From contig NC_089440.1 of the NCBI RefSeq assembly GCF_026210795.1, positions 3,968,001 to 4,032,000 of the forward strand: DNA of 64,000 nt. Reading direction: 5' to 3'. Source of the DNA: Rhizophagus irregularis. Lineage: Eukaryota > Glomeromycota > Glomeromycetes > Glomerales > Glomeraceae. The notes beneath the pieces are model-generated. The model was not told the origin of the DNA, searched no databases, and worked only from the letters and a program-made list of their open reading frames with translations. Position numbers and translations under genes: made by a program. Positions 24,851 through 37,076 of this stretch are shown in pieces; position 1 is the stretch's first letter, and each line of letters starts with the position of its first letter.

Positions 24851-26741
24851 ATGGATACATCAAAACAAAATATAAATACTACCGAAAATACAATAGAAAA
24901 TAATTCTAAAACTGGTGCTAAAAATTTATGGAAAGAATGTGATGAAGTACATCAGGTAAATTCATTATCACAATTAACAATGAAATAATATAAATTTTTA
25001 TTAAAAAATCTTTTTTTTTTAATCATTTATTTAATAGTTGCACGCTACAATTTTTTCCATTGGTTCAACTAGTACTGAATCAGATGAAACTAATTTTCTT
25101 TTTAAAAAAATCAATATTATGGATTTAGAAAAAAGAAAAGAAGTTTACGGAGTGTGTGGAGAATGTAATGAACCAGGTACAGGAGATCAATGGTGTCAAC
25201 CTTGTAATGCTAAAAGATTTAAGGAAAATTTTAAAAATTGGACTAGTGGAAATGAAAATATTGATAAATTTATAAAACAATCACAACTTAATGCTTTACA
25301 TACTTTTAAATGTCTTGAATGGATACCTTTTGAAAAATTTGAAAATGTTACCTATATTACCAGAGGTGGTTTTAGTAAAATTTATTCGGCTGACTGGTCT
25401 GAAGGAAATATTGAATATTGGGATATAGAAAATCAAAAATGGGACCGAACTCCAAATGTGAAAGTTGCATTAAAAAGTTTGGATAATTCGTCTAAAATAA
25501 GTAATGATTTTTTAAATGAGGTAATTAAAAAATAGTGCTTAAATTTAGATTTATGTATTAATGCACATTTGTTAACGGATTTCTCTTTAAATAAATTATA
25601 TTAGATTAAATATTATATTTCAGGGCATTTTTCTTGTTTTAATACCGCCATATGTTATGGAATAACTCAAGATCCAGACACCCGAAATTATATGATGGTT
25701 TTACAATATTATGAGAATGGAGATTTGAGAAATAATTTAATGAATGATTTAGAATATAGGCATAAAATTATTAATTTGTATTGGATAATAGATGGACTTT
25801 TAGCTATTCACGATGCTGGAAAGGTTCATAAAGATTTTCATTCAGGAAATGTATTATTAGATGGTGACATTCTAGCTATTAGTGATTTAGGAATGTGTCA
25901 ACCAGCAGATGATAATGAGCGAAAAGGAGTTTTTGGGGTAATACCTTATATGGCACCAGAAGTTTTACGTGGACATCAATATACACAAGCAGCAGATATT
26001 TACTCATTCGGAATAATGATGAATGAACTTATGTCAGAAGAAATTGCTTTTAATGATATTCCTCATGATCGTACTTTGGCCGTTAAAATATGTAAAGGAT
26101 TTAGACCAAAAATTTCTGAAGATACACCAAAATTAATTGCTGATTTGATTATCAAATGTTGGGATGCTAAAGCAGAAAATAGACCAACTGCTAAAGAATT
26201 ACTTCGAATATTAGGAAAATATTCCGATGAACTTAGCGAAGATGATAGCGAAATTTATTCTCAAATAAGAGAGTGTGAAAAAATTAAAGAGAATAAATTA
26301 AAAAACAGAACAAATGAAAATAAACCTAAAAATTTTCAAATACACCCACAAGCAATTTATAACAGCAGACTTTTAAATTTCGAAAATCTTCCAGAACCAG
26401 TTAATTCAACTGATTATTTATCTTCATTTCAAGGTAATTTAACGTTTAAAAAGTTTAATATGGATATATAATTTATAATTCATTTATTCATTTATTTTTT
26501 AATAGAGCCCGTTTCATCAACATCAGTAAATCCAAGTAAGTATATACTTCGCATTATTAAAGTTATTTTGATTATTATAATAATATTTATTTTCAAATTG
26601 TTAATAGTTTCTGAACGCTTGGATTGTGAATTGAATGATTTAGGCAAGATATTTGAGTTTAAATATATGAAATTTTATGTTATTATAATTAATCATTATA
26701 TTATTTTTTAAATAGATCTCAATCAAAACGATGATGAATGA
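24851..26741 (+). CDS. K4: tyrosine-kinase-like protein kinase
   Basis: Six exons join in frame: 24851-24955, 25038-25520, 25605-26433, 26506-26535, 26608-26643 and 26716-26741, giving about 502 residues. It is the closest paralogue of K3, with near-identical exon 1 and catalytic exon. All kinase landmarks are present: TRGGFSKIYSA, VALKSL, HKDFHSGN, SDLG, MAPE, and CGEC plus WCQPC upstream. The fifth intron starts with GC instead of GT (26644), a minor but accepted GC-AG type. Exon 6 restores the acidic end DLNQNDDE. Starting at exon 2 is unlikely because exon 1 is conserved across all paralogues. Confidence 0.88.
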
Positions 26742-26828
26742 ATTTTACAGTAAATTAGTGTATTTCAAAATTTTTGGTAGTCATTTTTTATAATTTTTTT
26801 TTTTGATTTTCATCCACTATATATATAT

Positions 26829-26913
26829 TATATTAGTCACAGGACTGAATGATTGGATGAAAATGGGCCACGTAATTTTCACCAATCAATGAAGGGCCCT
26901 GTAACCGATATAG
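26829..26913. mobile_element. About 85-bp imperfect palindrome, MITE copy 1
   Basis: An imperfect palindrome with ends like TATATCGGTTACAGG and inner words GATTGGATGAAAATGGGCCA and TTTTCACCAATCAATGAAGG. A second copy lies at 39414-39508 with the same words, showing a dispersed repeat family. Confidence 0.6.
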
Positions 26914-27287
26914 CCCCACATTTAATAAAAGTGTTATCGTTCTGACGTTTTTGATAATGCATTTAATAATTATAACATCATAAATAAGCTTTATTTAACT
27001 TTCTATAAATTTCATATTATGCTATTTTTAATCCACTTTATAAGCTTTATTTAAACTTTTCCTATAAAATTTCATTTACACCATATTTTTTTACTCCACT
27101 TTATTATATCAATGCTATACCTAATAAGACAAATTATTATTATCTTAACAAATTTTCTTTAGAAAAAAAATGCAAAAAAAAAAATTATAAAATATAAAAA
27201 TTTAAAAAATCCATTATACAATATAACGAACGAAAGTTGTAAATCATACGATTTTATTGGATCAAGTAAATACAGAATAAATACACC

Positions 27288-27583
27288 TAGTGCTTCGATC
27301 CGGATGAAATCCGTCATCCGGATTGAATAACAATTTATTGCGGATGAAAACTGTTATTAAACGAAAATCCGGATAAGAAAAATATTTCAAAAAATCCAGT
27401 CCTACCATTAAATACGCCTCAATTGTTAAATTCTGATTATTGGTTTCGGAAATATTTTAAGTTATCCGAAAACTGGCAATCCGGATGGATCCGACGAAAT
27501 CCGGTTCAAACCGCGGATTTCATCCGGATTTTTGATTTAATCCGGATCAATCCGGATCAATCCGTACACGGATCGAAGCACTA
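27288..27583. mobile_element. hAT-like MITE, family copy 1
   Basis: The 296-bp element starts TAGTGCTTCGATCCG and ends with the exact inverted complement. It is flanked by the perfect 8-bp duplication aatacacc (27280-27287 and 27584-27591). The empty site is visible in the K3 3' flank at about 23527. The interior is rich in ATCCGGAT-type words and non-coding. 8-bp duplications and a TA-initial terminus fit hAT. Confidence 0.9.
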
Positions 27584-29721
27584 AATACACCATCGTATCA
27601 TCTATCTTACCTATTTTGTTCTTTATAATGAAACGAATTGTTTGTTATGTATCATACATGAAAATATTTTTTTTAGTTGTTTACTCGGTTTAATATTCTT
27701 TGACTACATTTTTATATATATCAAATTCTGTCCTATACTTAAAGTGGTAGATCAGCTCCCCTTAAATTATGATTTTTAAAATTTTTTGTGGAATTAAAAA
27801 TATTTCGCATTTTAGAACATTCGATGCCTAATTTATTTAACCAAAAAAAATATTCTACACAAAAAATAATATCCTGAATATCATTTTTCCTGTTACGGAA
27901 ATAAACATCAAATCATTACCAATTGATTGAAAAAAATCAAGTATTAAATCTAATTGTTAAAAACAGAATTGTATTTAAAATGATGGATGTTATTGATTAA
28001 ACAGCACTTTCTTTGGCTAAATAATAATACCGAGATTTTAAAAAATTTATAATGGAATAATAGTAAAAAAAAAAATTACTGTAGTATTATAATTACAATA
28101 GAAATATACAAAACTTTCAATTTTATTACAGTTACTAAAGAATCATAGGAAAAATTGATTTGAAAAATCATAACATTTATTATTTTAAGATTATTAGCAA
28201 CTAATAGTCATAAAATATTTCCATTATATTTATTGATAAAAAATACGCTGTTTAAACATTGGTCTAACTGATCTAACTAGCTGAAGGCAATATTGCTGTA
28301 ATGACGTAGATCAACTTTGCATTTTATACTAGATAGATGTACACCTTGACACATTAGAAAACTGTTGAATATCCTAAAACCAAATTTTCTGAGGATATTC
28401 TTGAAAAAATCCAAAAGATTATTATCTCTTTGTGAAATTATAATGACTATGGTTTATATCGTAATGATGATATTCAATATTTCAATCCCAGAAAAAGTAT
28501 GAATTCATAAAGATATGACACCTCAAAACAAATGGAAGAACATAAAGCTCAACAAAAGTGCACACAAACGTAGAAGTCAAAATTATGTCTATACATTTTT
28601 TAAGATTATCTTCAATAAAGCTAACATTAATACATTCTTTATGTAAATTGTACACTTTGTATCTAACAAATACAATGTTAAAGTATAAACATTTATTTAA
28701 CTCTTAACCGGATGATCAAAATATATTATAGGTAAGGAATATAATTATCAGTTCTCTTAATGTGAGTAGTCATTCATTACTATCAAACGAGTAATTACCT
28801 GCTTCTTTTATATATTCCAATTTCTGACATTCACCCAATCCCAAAATTTCAATAATCCGAAATTCATAATCCTGTTCATTATCTCATAATTTGGATCATT
28901 CAATGTAAAATGGTTCGTTTATTACGCAAATAACATACTGCCATTAAGTGAGATGAATTGATTATTGATTACTTATAATAAAATTTTTCAGCACTAAAGT
29001 TCTGTATTAGTAAATACGGTACTATAATTACTAATTAAAATAAATAAAATAAATACTCCAATAACTCATATACTGTTAGACAATATATATATAAGTTCCA
29101 TTGTTGTGATTTGGTTTTCAATTACTTAATCAAATCAGATAATTATTTGAGCATGACTATTATTGGTTAATGAGATTTGGGAATATAAAAATTTTAGGAT
29201 GATAAACCTCAGGATTATGAATCCTTAATCATTTACTAATTGACATTCCTAACCAATATACTGTCGGCTAAAATTTTTTAGTATAAAATGTCACTTTATT
29301 ATTACTAATTATAGATGGGCTTTAACTTCATAAACAGCCTTTAGTATTTGATTTACGTTATAAAAAAAAATAAATAAATGTGACCTAATTTTGAGATAAA
29401 ATTAGAAAGTTGGTACTTATAGCATGTCAGTTACTTACAATATATCAGATGAAATTATCTGAACTTTTAATGTAAGCTAGTTAGCTAAATGCATTTGCCT
29501 CCAGCAATACAGTATAAATAATATACTCAAAATTTTAAAAGAAAATCTATCAAGGCCAACATGATGTAATTAATTATTAAACACAGTTTTTTCCTACTCC
29601 AGGTTTCCGTTGAATATTTGCGATTGAATCATTCAAGAGTAATTCAAATTAATATTGACAACATTATTTAAACATTATTGAGAAAATAAAAAGAATTATA
29701 ATTTACCTTAATTAAGTAAAA

Positions 29722-30651
29722 TTACACAATTTGAAGTTCCATTAATCTATCTTTAGCATTTTGATAATCTTGTTCGGCAGATTTTTTATACCAGTAAATT
29801 GCCTGATTCATGTCTTTTTTAATTCCATATCCATCTTCAAACATAGCAGCAAGATTATATTGAGCAGAAGAATTTCCTAAATTTGCTGCCTGTTGAAATA
29901 AATCAAATGCCTTTTGCATATCAATATTATCAGTTCCAATTCCAGTAATATAACAACATCCTAACGCATCTATTGCATATAAATTTTCTAAATCTTCTGC
30001 TTTTTGATATAATTCAAATGCTTTTTCTTCATCAATTTCGATTCCAACTCCATTTTCATAACAAGCTCCTAAATCGTATATTCCACATGAATGACCTAAA
30101 TCTGCCGATTTTTGAAATGATTCAAATGCTTTTTGTTCATTAATGATACTAGTTCCTATTTCGTATATACAACAACATCCTAACTTCCATAATCCAAAAG
30201 AATTTCCCAAATATGCAGCTTTTTGAAATAAGTTAAATGCCTTTTTCTCATTCTTTTCAGTTCCAATTCCATTTTCATGACAACAACCTAACATAACTAT
30301 ACTAAATGGAATTTCTCTTTCTGCTAATTTTTTATATATTTCAAAAGCTTCAATTAATTTATTTTTATCATTATCATCATATAAATACCTATTGGCAACA
30401 TCAAGTTGGGCTAAAATATTTTCTAATTTTGCTGCTTTTTGAAATAATTCAAGTGACTTTTTCATATTAATATTAATTCCAATTCCATAATAATTAAGAT
30501 ATCCAAGTAAATAAATAGAATTTGAATTATCTTGATTATTTAAAAGCCAATTATAAATTTTTTGTAAATTTATCTGATAATTATTAATATTATCTAAAAA
30601 ACATTGCTTAATTACCATTATTTCTTTCCCTTCATTTACTGCTTTAAACAT
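29722..30651 (-). CDS. Sel1-repeat protein, probably the C-terminal half of a kinase-Sel1 type
   Basis: 309 residues from the ATG at 30651. About seven Sel1-like repeats of 36-40 residues fill residues 45-300 (ALGCCYITGIG, KAFDLFQQAANLGNSSAQYN and similar). Such repeats form helical superhelices that bind protein partners. The frame stays open upstream to about 30862. That upstream segment (SCEEISQIIQNFDRINIKEI) is, from family knowledge, the linker between kinase domain and Sel1 repeats in Rhizophagus kinase-Sel1 fusions. No kinase domain lies upstream within reach. An AG acceptor at about 30863 could mark an exon edge. The gene is thus either the C-terminal exon of a longer gene, a detached half, or a truncated copy; the ATG given is the first one in the frame. 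Confidence 0.75.
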   Translation of the reverse strand: MFKAVNEGKEIMVIKQCFLDNINNYQINLQKIYNWLLNNQDNSNSIYLLGYLNYYGIGININMKKSLELFQKAAKLENILAQLDVANRYLYDDNDKNKLIEAFEIYKKLAEREIPFSIVMLGCCHENGIGTEKNEKKAFNLFQKAAYLGNSFGLWKLGCCCIYEIGTSIINEQKAFESFQKSADLGHSCGIYDLGACYENGVGIEIDEEKAFELYQKAEDLENLYAIDALGCCYITGIGTDNIDMQKAFDLFQQAANLGNSSAQYNLAAMFEDGYGIKKDMNQAIYWYKKSAEQDYQNAKDRLMELQIV

Positions 30652-30862
30652 AAGATTAGTTAATTCATCAATTAAAATACTTAAATCATTATATGAATCA
30701 ATGTTTTGTGTTATAGGTTCTATTTCTTTTATGTTTATTCTATCAAAATTTTGAATAATTTGAGATATTTCTTCACATGATAAATTGGTATTTGATGTGT
30801 AAATATTATCAGAACTAATTTGCTGATAATCTTCTGCTGTTATTGTATTTAAAATTTGTGAC

Positions 30863-32045
30863 TTGATTCATAGTTGGTCCCGATCTTTGATAATAGTGAT
30901 CGTTACTAGGCTTTAATGCAAATGTGTAAAAAAAAAAGTATATTTCCGTCCAATAAGCGTTTAATGTTAAAAGAAAATAATATATAATACTGTACCGGTT
31001 TACGAACAATTGTTTCATAAGTTTTATGTATTAATAAAAAAATAAATCACATAGTCGTCGTACCGAATTCTTATTGTATATATTGCTGAAAAAATTTCTG
31101 CGCCCAAAAATGCTCACATTCCGCAGTTTTCTATTAACCGCAAGATTTGCAGATCTTATAATAATAATATTATTGCGCCTGTGAGCAGAATCTGCGGCTA
31201 ATAAAAGCAAGATGCAATATTTGCTTCTTTTTTGTATTCCTAATTATTAATAATTATTATTTAAACATTTACAATACTATATATTTAATATTATTGCGGA
31301 TTGCAAAATTCTATAATCGATAAAAATAATCGATAAAAATACCAAATAGTATATCTCCTATTAATTAATGTATTAGTAAAAAGTTGATTAGATAATCCGC
31401 ATATTTCATTTGCTACTATTTGTTTTCCTCAAAACTTTTTTTATATTATTAGAATATCTATTGCAAACTCTCTTTTTAATATTAGTACGATTTAATCTTT
31501 TAATCTGCAATGATATTTTAAATACTTTTACTAATTTTCGAAATATTCATCATTATAATAACTTTATAAAATGGAAGTAACTTAAATATGTAAATATATA
31601 AATAGGAAATAGGAAATTAAACTTAATTAAATTTGAACTACAGTATTAAATGTAAATAGAACAAATTATATATGACTTGAAAATAAGTATATGAAATTTT
31701 TCATTTAATACTGACAAAATATAATAAATTAGAAAACTTTTTAATTAAAATTTCAGATCAAATCAAATTTTTTATAATTTAAAAAATGGGAGAGTTCTAC
31801 CTAAAAAAGGAAATTTATCATTTACATATGTTATTATAAAATAAAACAAGAGAAAAAAATTCTAAATTAAGGTTCATCAAGTAATATCAATTAAGGAAGA
31901 TCTGCATTTAATGACGAATAATATTTAACGTAACGGCACAATTTTTTTTTAAAAAATTCGAATTACTTTATTTTAAAAAAATAATTTTTTTCCCAATATT
32001 CGCTAAATTATAAGTGTTATATTTCACTTAGAAAAAATTAATAAA
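30863..32045. other. Intergenic; kinase K5 upstream region
   Basis: No gene seen up to about 31740. From about 31740 to 32045 the sequence matches, in reverse complement, the region 46020-46400 upstream of K7. The word TCTAAATTAAGGTTCAT is present at about 31860, but the upstream box that other paralogues carry is missing here. Confidence 0.55.
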
Positions 32046-33939
32046 ATGAATATTTCAAATCAAAATTTAGATACAACTGAGATTACATTAAGAAATAATT
32101 CTAAAACTGATGCTAAAAATTTATGGAAAGAAATTGATAATGATGATGAAGAATATCAGGTAAAAATATTATAATATAATAAACAATATATATATTTATT
32201 AAAATTTTTTAATCTTTCATTTTGATAGTACCACGCTACAATTTTTTCAACTGATTCAACTACTGAATCAGATGAAACTATTTCCTATCTTAAAAAAGTA
32301 AATATTATGGATTTAGAAAAAAGAAAAGAAATATACGGAGTATGTGGAGAATGTAATGAACCAGGTACAGGTTATCGTTGGTGTCGACCTTGTAATGCTA
32401 ATAGATTTAAAGAAAATTTTAAAAATTGGACTAGTGGAAAAAAAAATATTGATGAATTAATACAACAATCGCAACTTAATGCTTTTATTGGCCCAAAATG
32501 TCTTGAATGGATACCTTTTGAAAAATTTGAAAATGTTACCTATCTTACTAGAGGTGGTTTTAGTAAAATTTATTCGGCTGACTGGCCCGAAGGAAGTATT
32601 TGGAATTGGGATATTGAAAATCAAGAATGGGAACGAATTTCAAGAAAAGTTGCATTGAAAAGTTTAAATAATTCATCTAACAATATAAGTAATGATTTTT
32701 TAAATGAGGTAATTAAAATAAATATTGCTTATTAATATTTGTATTTTAATACATAATTTATTGACAAAATTTCTCTTTTTAATGATGTTAGATTAAATAT
32801 TATATTTCAGGTCATTTTCATGCTAGTAATACTGTTATTTGTTTTGGAATAACTCAAGATCCAAATACTAAAGATTATATGATGGTTTTAGATTATCATG
32901 AGGGAGGAAATTTGAGAAATACTTTAGTGAAAGGTTTAGATTATAAAATCAAAATAAGATATTTATTTCAGATTATAGATGGACTTTCAGGTATTCATGA
33001 TGCAGGAAATATTCATAAAGATTTTCATTCGGGCAATATATTATATGATAATAAATATGATATATTATCAATTAGTGATTTAGGAATGTGTCAACCAGTA
33101 AATAATGAAGAGCAATCAGTTAAAAAAGGAATTTATGGAGTATTATCTTATATGGCACCAGAAGTTTTACATGGATATCAATATACAAAAGCAGCAGATA
33201 TTTACTCATTTGGAATAATAATGAATGAATTTATGTCAGAAGAAATTACTTATAATGATATTTCTCATGATAATAATTTGGCTGTTAAGATATGCAAAGG
33301 ATTTAGACCAAAAATTTCTGAAGATACACCGAAATTAATTGCAGATTTGATTATTAAATGTTGGGATGCTAAGGCAGAAAATAGACCAACTGCTAAAGAA
33401 TTACGTCAAATAATCTTTAAGTATGATAAAGAAAAGGAAGATGAAAACAGTGAAATTAGTTATCAAATAAAAGAATGTGAAAAAATTAAAAAGAATAAAT
33501 TAAAAAACAGAAAAAATAAAAATAAATCTAAAAATCTTCAAACACACCCACAAGCAATTTATACTAGCAGACTTTTAAATTTTGAAAATCTTCCAGAACC
33601 AGTTAATTCAACCGATTATTTATCTTCATTTCAAGGTAAATATACCGACTTTTAGAAAATTAATATGAAAATATAATTTATTGATTTTTTTATTTTTTTA
33701 ATAGAAACTATTTCATCGTCATCAGCAAATTCAAGTAAGTATATATTTTGCATTATTAAAGATTATTGTGATTATTATAATAATATTTATTTTCATTTTA
33801 TTAATAGTTTCTGAATGTTTGGATTGCGAATTAAATGAATTAGGTAAGACATCTGTTTTTTAAATATATGAAATTATTAATTTAATTTAATTATTATTTT
33901 TTTAAAAAAATAGATCTCAATCAAGACGATAATGAATAA
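32046..33939 (+). CDS. K5: tyrosine-kinase-like protein kinase
   Basis: Six exons join in frame: 32046-32159, 32229-32708, 32792-33635, 33705-33734, 33808-33843 and 33914-33939, giving about 509 residues. The kinase landmarks match the family (TRGGFSKIYSA, VALKSL, HKDFHSGN, SDLGMCQP, MAPE), and the zinc-ribbon-like part reads CGEC and WCRPC. Compared with K3/K4 it has a few extra residues before and after the SDLG region (DNKYDILSISDLG, NNEEQSVKKG). Only K7 and, in relic form, K2 share the EEQSVKKG insertion. K7 is its nearest paralogue and lies about 10 kb away in inverted orientation. No stop or frameshift was found. Confidence 0.88.
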
Positions 33940-33959
33940 ATTTTAAGAAGTAAATTTAT

Positions 33960-34060
33960 TTATCGCTCATAGCGATGCATCACTCTGGGTAAACTACGTA
34001 ATGCCAGCCAAAATAGAGAGGTGGCGATGACATCGCACGCGTGATGAATAAATTATTTCA
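33960..34060. mobile_element. Small GC-richer insertion shared with the K7 flank
   Basis: A roughly 90-bp GC-richer block with imperfect inverted ends around GCGATGCATC and GATGACATCGC sits in AT-rich flank directly after the K5 stop. A longer version lies after K7 (43995-44107, inverted). Other kinase 3' flanks lack it, so it inserted before the K5/K7 duplication. Confidence 0.5.
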
Positions 34061-34854
34061 ATTTTAAATTAGTATATTGAAAAAACTTTAGTAGTTTCTT
34101 TTTATTATATATTATTCCATTTTCTTATATAAATTCTTTTTGATTTCAGTACTTTATTATTATATTATCTTAGCAAATTTCTTTATTTTTTATTATACAA
34201 TGTCTTTATTTGATCAAAGAAAAATAAAATCTAAACTATAAAATAAATACATCACCATGCTGTATACTATTTTATTCCCTAAAAATTTTTAGTTGCCTAT
34301 ATTATTTTAATATTCTTTGAGACTTTGACTAAATTTTTAAATATCAAATTCGTATTGTATATAGCATGATTTAATTAATTATTGGCGAAATAGAAGATTA
34401 CGTGACTCCAAGTTGTATTGAATATTGGTTCTGTTTTTTGTGTGAAATGACTGAAACATGCATAAATTATCAACAGAAGTAAAAAAAACAATATTCTGTT
34501 GTTATTTATCAAGAAAAAGTCAGAAAATATAAATTTACTTCTCATTATTTTAAAAATAATTAAAGAAAGTGATTTTTTTTTATGTTCTTAAAACTTTAAT
34601 TGTCATATGATCGATATTCGATAGAGCTGATCCAAAAAAAAAAGAAAAAAAATAGATAATTGTAACCAAAACGCATAAAATTTTACTGAAAATTCTTAAA
34701 TCTTTTTTTTTCCCTTAATTTTCCACATAGACAAGTCTGTCTATAGAAATTATTATGAGATTGATCTTTTTTATCCAAATATTAATGTAATTATAAGTAA
34801 AAAAAGTTGTAAAACGTATGAAACTAATTTATAATTTGAAATTTTATGTTATTT

Positions 34855-35640
34855 GATAAAATTTATTCAGCTAACTAAGCTGAAGGAAATATTAAATTTT
34901 GGGATTTTAAAAATCAAAATTTGGCGAAATTAAAAAGACTAAATAGTTCATCTAATACTGGGAATATATTAAGTAATGTTTACCATCAGGCTTATATTAC
35001 CAACTTGGGATTATGTCAACCGGCAAATGTCAAATCCTCTCAAATGATGATGATAAAAAAATATTTGGTGTAGCTCCAGAAGTTTTAAGAGGGGGAGAAT
35101 ATACTCAAGTAAGTGATATTTATGGATTTGGAATTATTGTGCATGAAATTTGTACATGATTGCCTCCTTATCATGATATAGCTCATGATGAATTCTTAGC
35201 TATAAAATTTGTCATATAAAATCTCTTAATTGGTTGTTGACGTAATTAATCAATGTTAGTAAAGTCGATAAATTACGGAAGTTATTTTATGATTTATGGA
35301 GAACTATTAGTAAAAATAAAGTGGATTCCGTAATTTATGACAAATTAAAGAAGCAGATGATAATAATAATAAGTTATCTTTTCGTCACCTTTAATATCTA
35401 CTAGTAATCTCTTATATACAACACATCCTCAAGCAGTTTATACAAGTAGACTTAGATTTTGAAAATCTTCCAGAACCAAAAAATGCTGATAATGATGATT
35501 TAGAATATTCAGGTAACTTTAATTCAAAATAATTATTCTAATCTATTTAGAGTAATAATTATTCTTCTATTTTACAGATTCCTTAAGAATGGATTTTATT
35601 AAATTTGACATTAATTCTAAAGGTAATTTCTTTTGCATGT
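34855..35640 (+). pseudogene. K6: decayed kinase fragment
   Basis: Disjoint fragments read as the family kinase: AAATTTATTCAGCTAACTAA near 34857 (the KIYSADWPEG segment with a stop), then TNLGLCQPAN, APEVLRGGEYTQVSDIYGFG and YHDIAHDEFLAIKF, then HPQAVYTSRL. The nucleotide-binding loop and the HKDFHSGN loop are deleted, and several stops are present. The AVYTSRL and QVSDIYGFG variants suggest it derives from a different branch than K1-K5. Downstream, about 35500-35640, is tail-exon-like sequence with a GTAAC donor. Confidence 0.75.
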
Positions 35641-36659
35641 GATTTTTTGGTCTATTAAATTTTAAACTTATATTATTATTAGATGAAAGAAATTAAAATA
35701 CACATTTAACATTAAATGAAAATATAAAAAAAAACACATTATCAAATATAATTTTATTTTGAACTTGAGGATAGTCTTTAATGTTATTCTGGAACATTTG
35801 ATGGAAATATAGTAAGGCTCATATTTATCAATTATTCATATCTAAAAAATTGAAGATTAGTATTGTAATAAAATTGATTTTTTATTAATAGATTTGATCA
35901 CATTAAATTATCTAAAATTAATAATAAATAAATCATTAATATTTCAATTGTATTAATAAGTATCATGGTTGATAAGAAGTTTAATATAAAAATTACTTTT
36001 CAGTAATGAAGAGCAATAATATTAATTTTATGGGTTGATATAATGACTTTAACGTTTAACTACAATTTTACAATTTTAATTGTTTATAATTTTCACGAAA
36101 TGTTTATATTTTTTATTATTTCGTATAACAAAGTCAAGAAATATTCGGCAAATAAAAATGATAGTGGGAATTTTTAGAAGATATAAAGTAATGATAATAG
36201 CTCTTTCACTATTCACCATTCCCAAAGTAATTTATTATTGAATAGGAAAAAATAGGAATTTATTCTATGTTATGATGAATTGTTTTTTTTCTTCTGCAAA
36301 AAAGTATTATAGGATTTTTGTTGGAAAATGGATTTATTCTATATCTGGTATAGATAAATTAAGCGTATTATATTCTTTAATAAAAATCCGTGAAATAAAT
36401 TTTTGTATTTTATGAATTTTTATTTAAAATAAATGTAGCTAACTACTCATCCTATTTTATTTTTATTATTTAATAGAAAAAAAAAAGAAATTGAATTTTA
36501 CGATAACGATAATGTGAAGCCGTCGAGGTCATGTGTACGTTTTGATGGCCAAGATTATTGAAATTTTGATTGGTTCTTTTTTTACAATACTAACTAAATA
36601 AAGTATAATAAAAGAATTTTTTTTAAAAAAAAAGATTATCCGATCTTATCCGCAAGTTG
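35641..36659. other. Intergenic, no gene seen
   Basis: AT-rich sequence without convincing ORFs or clear repeats. Confidence 0.5.
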
Positions 36660-36757
36660 GTTATAAACATTAACACAAAATTCTAAATTAAGGTATATCA
36701 ATGAGATTTTTTTTTTATTAGTATTATTAAAATTTTACAATTGAGTATATTCGCTAA
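36660..36757 (+). promoter_or_regulatory. Orphan kinase leader, cut off from any kinase
   Basis: ACACAAAATTCTAAATTAAG at about 36674 and TATATTCGCTAAATT at 36743 match the stretch directly before the ATG of the family kinases (compare 31860-32012 and 21338-21360). No kinase exon follows. The sequence switches instead to bacterial-like DNA at about 36758, so this marks a breakpoint. Confidence 0.6.
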
Positions 36758-36761
36758 ATTA

Positions 36762-36905
36762 ATTCCATCATTTTCTGCACAATCTATTTCCTCTAAAGTA
36801 TCACAACCACTCACATTTAGTTCTCTAAGAATTAATATTGCCATTAATATTCAACAATTGAATATTGCCAGTACAGTATATTTCTTTAAATTTTTCAGAT
36901 TCTTT
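36762..36905 (-). pseudogene. Relic of a bacterial-type leucine-rich repeat gene
   Basis: Read on the minus strand, two frames joined by one frameshift give FKEIYCTGNIQLLNINGNI and LRELNVSGCDTLEEIDCAEN. The spacing of L-x-x-L-x-[VI]-S-G-C and L-x-x-[IL]-x-C-x-x-N is that of bacterial leucine-rich repeats with a conserved Cys and Asn. Only about two repeats remain. It lies between the orphan kinase leader and the uridine-kinase-like ORF. Confidence 0.55.
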
Positions 36906-37076
36906 GCATGAATTTTTGTTATAGTTTGATTCATTTTTGCTTCGCTTATTTGCGCTTTTTGCCATGTTTCATTTTTGAAGTAACATTACCAACGGGTTTA
37001 CCAATTATGAAAAATAAAAAATAACCCATGAAAAAAATTCCTATAGAAGAAACAAAAATTCTCCCTGAAGAAAAAA

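Larger units (their letters stand above)
26742..29721. other. Intergenic with two small elements; otherwise no gene seen
   Basis: 26742-27750 is the kinase 3' flank shared with K3, here interrupted by an element at 27288-27583. A small element lies at 26829-26913. From 27750 to 29721 only AT-rich sequence with stops in all frames is seen. A phrase near 28275 (CTGAAGGCAATATT) is weakly like the kinase ADWPEGNI coding sequence but too short to support. Confidence 0.5.

Noticed and set aside
28265-28330. Another kinase fragment
   Set aside because: Only a short phrase (CTGAAGGCAATATT) resembles the family; chance cannot be excluded.
37028-37076. Earlier ATG for the uridine-kinase-like ORF
   Set aside because: The ATG at 37028 is in another frame and reaches a stop after about 35 codons.
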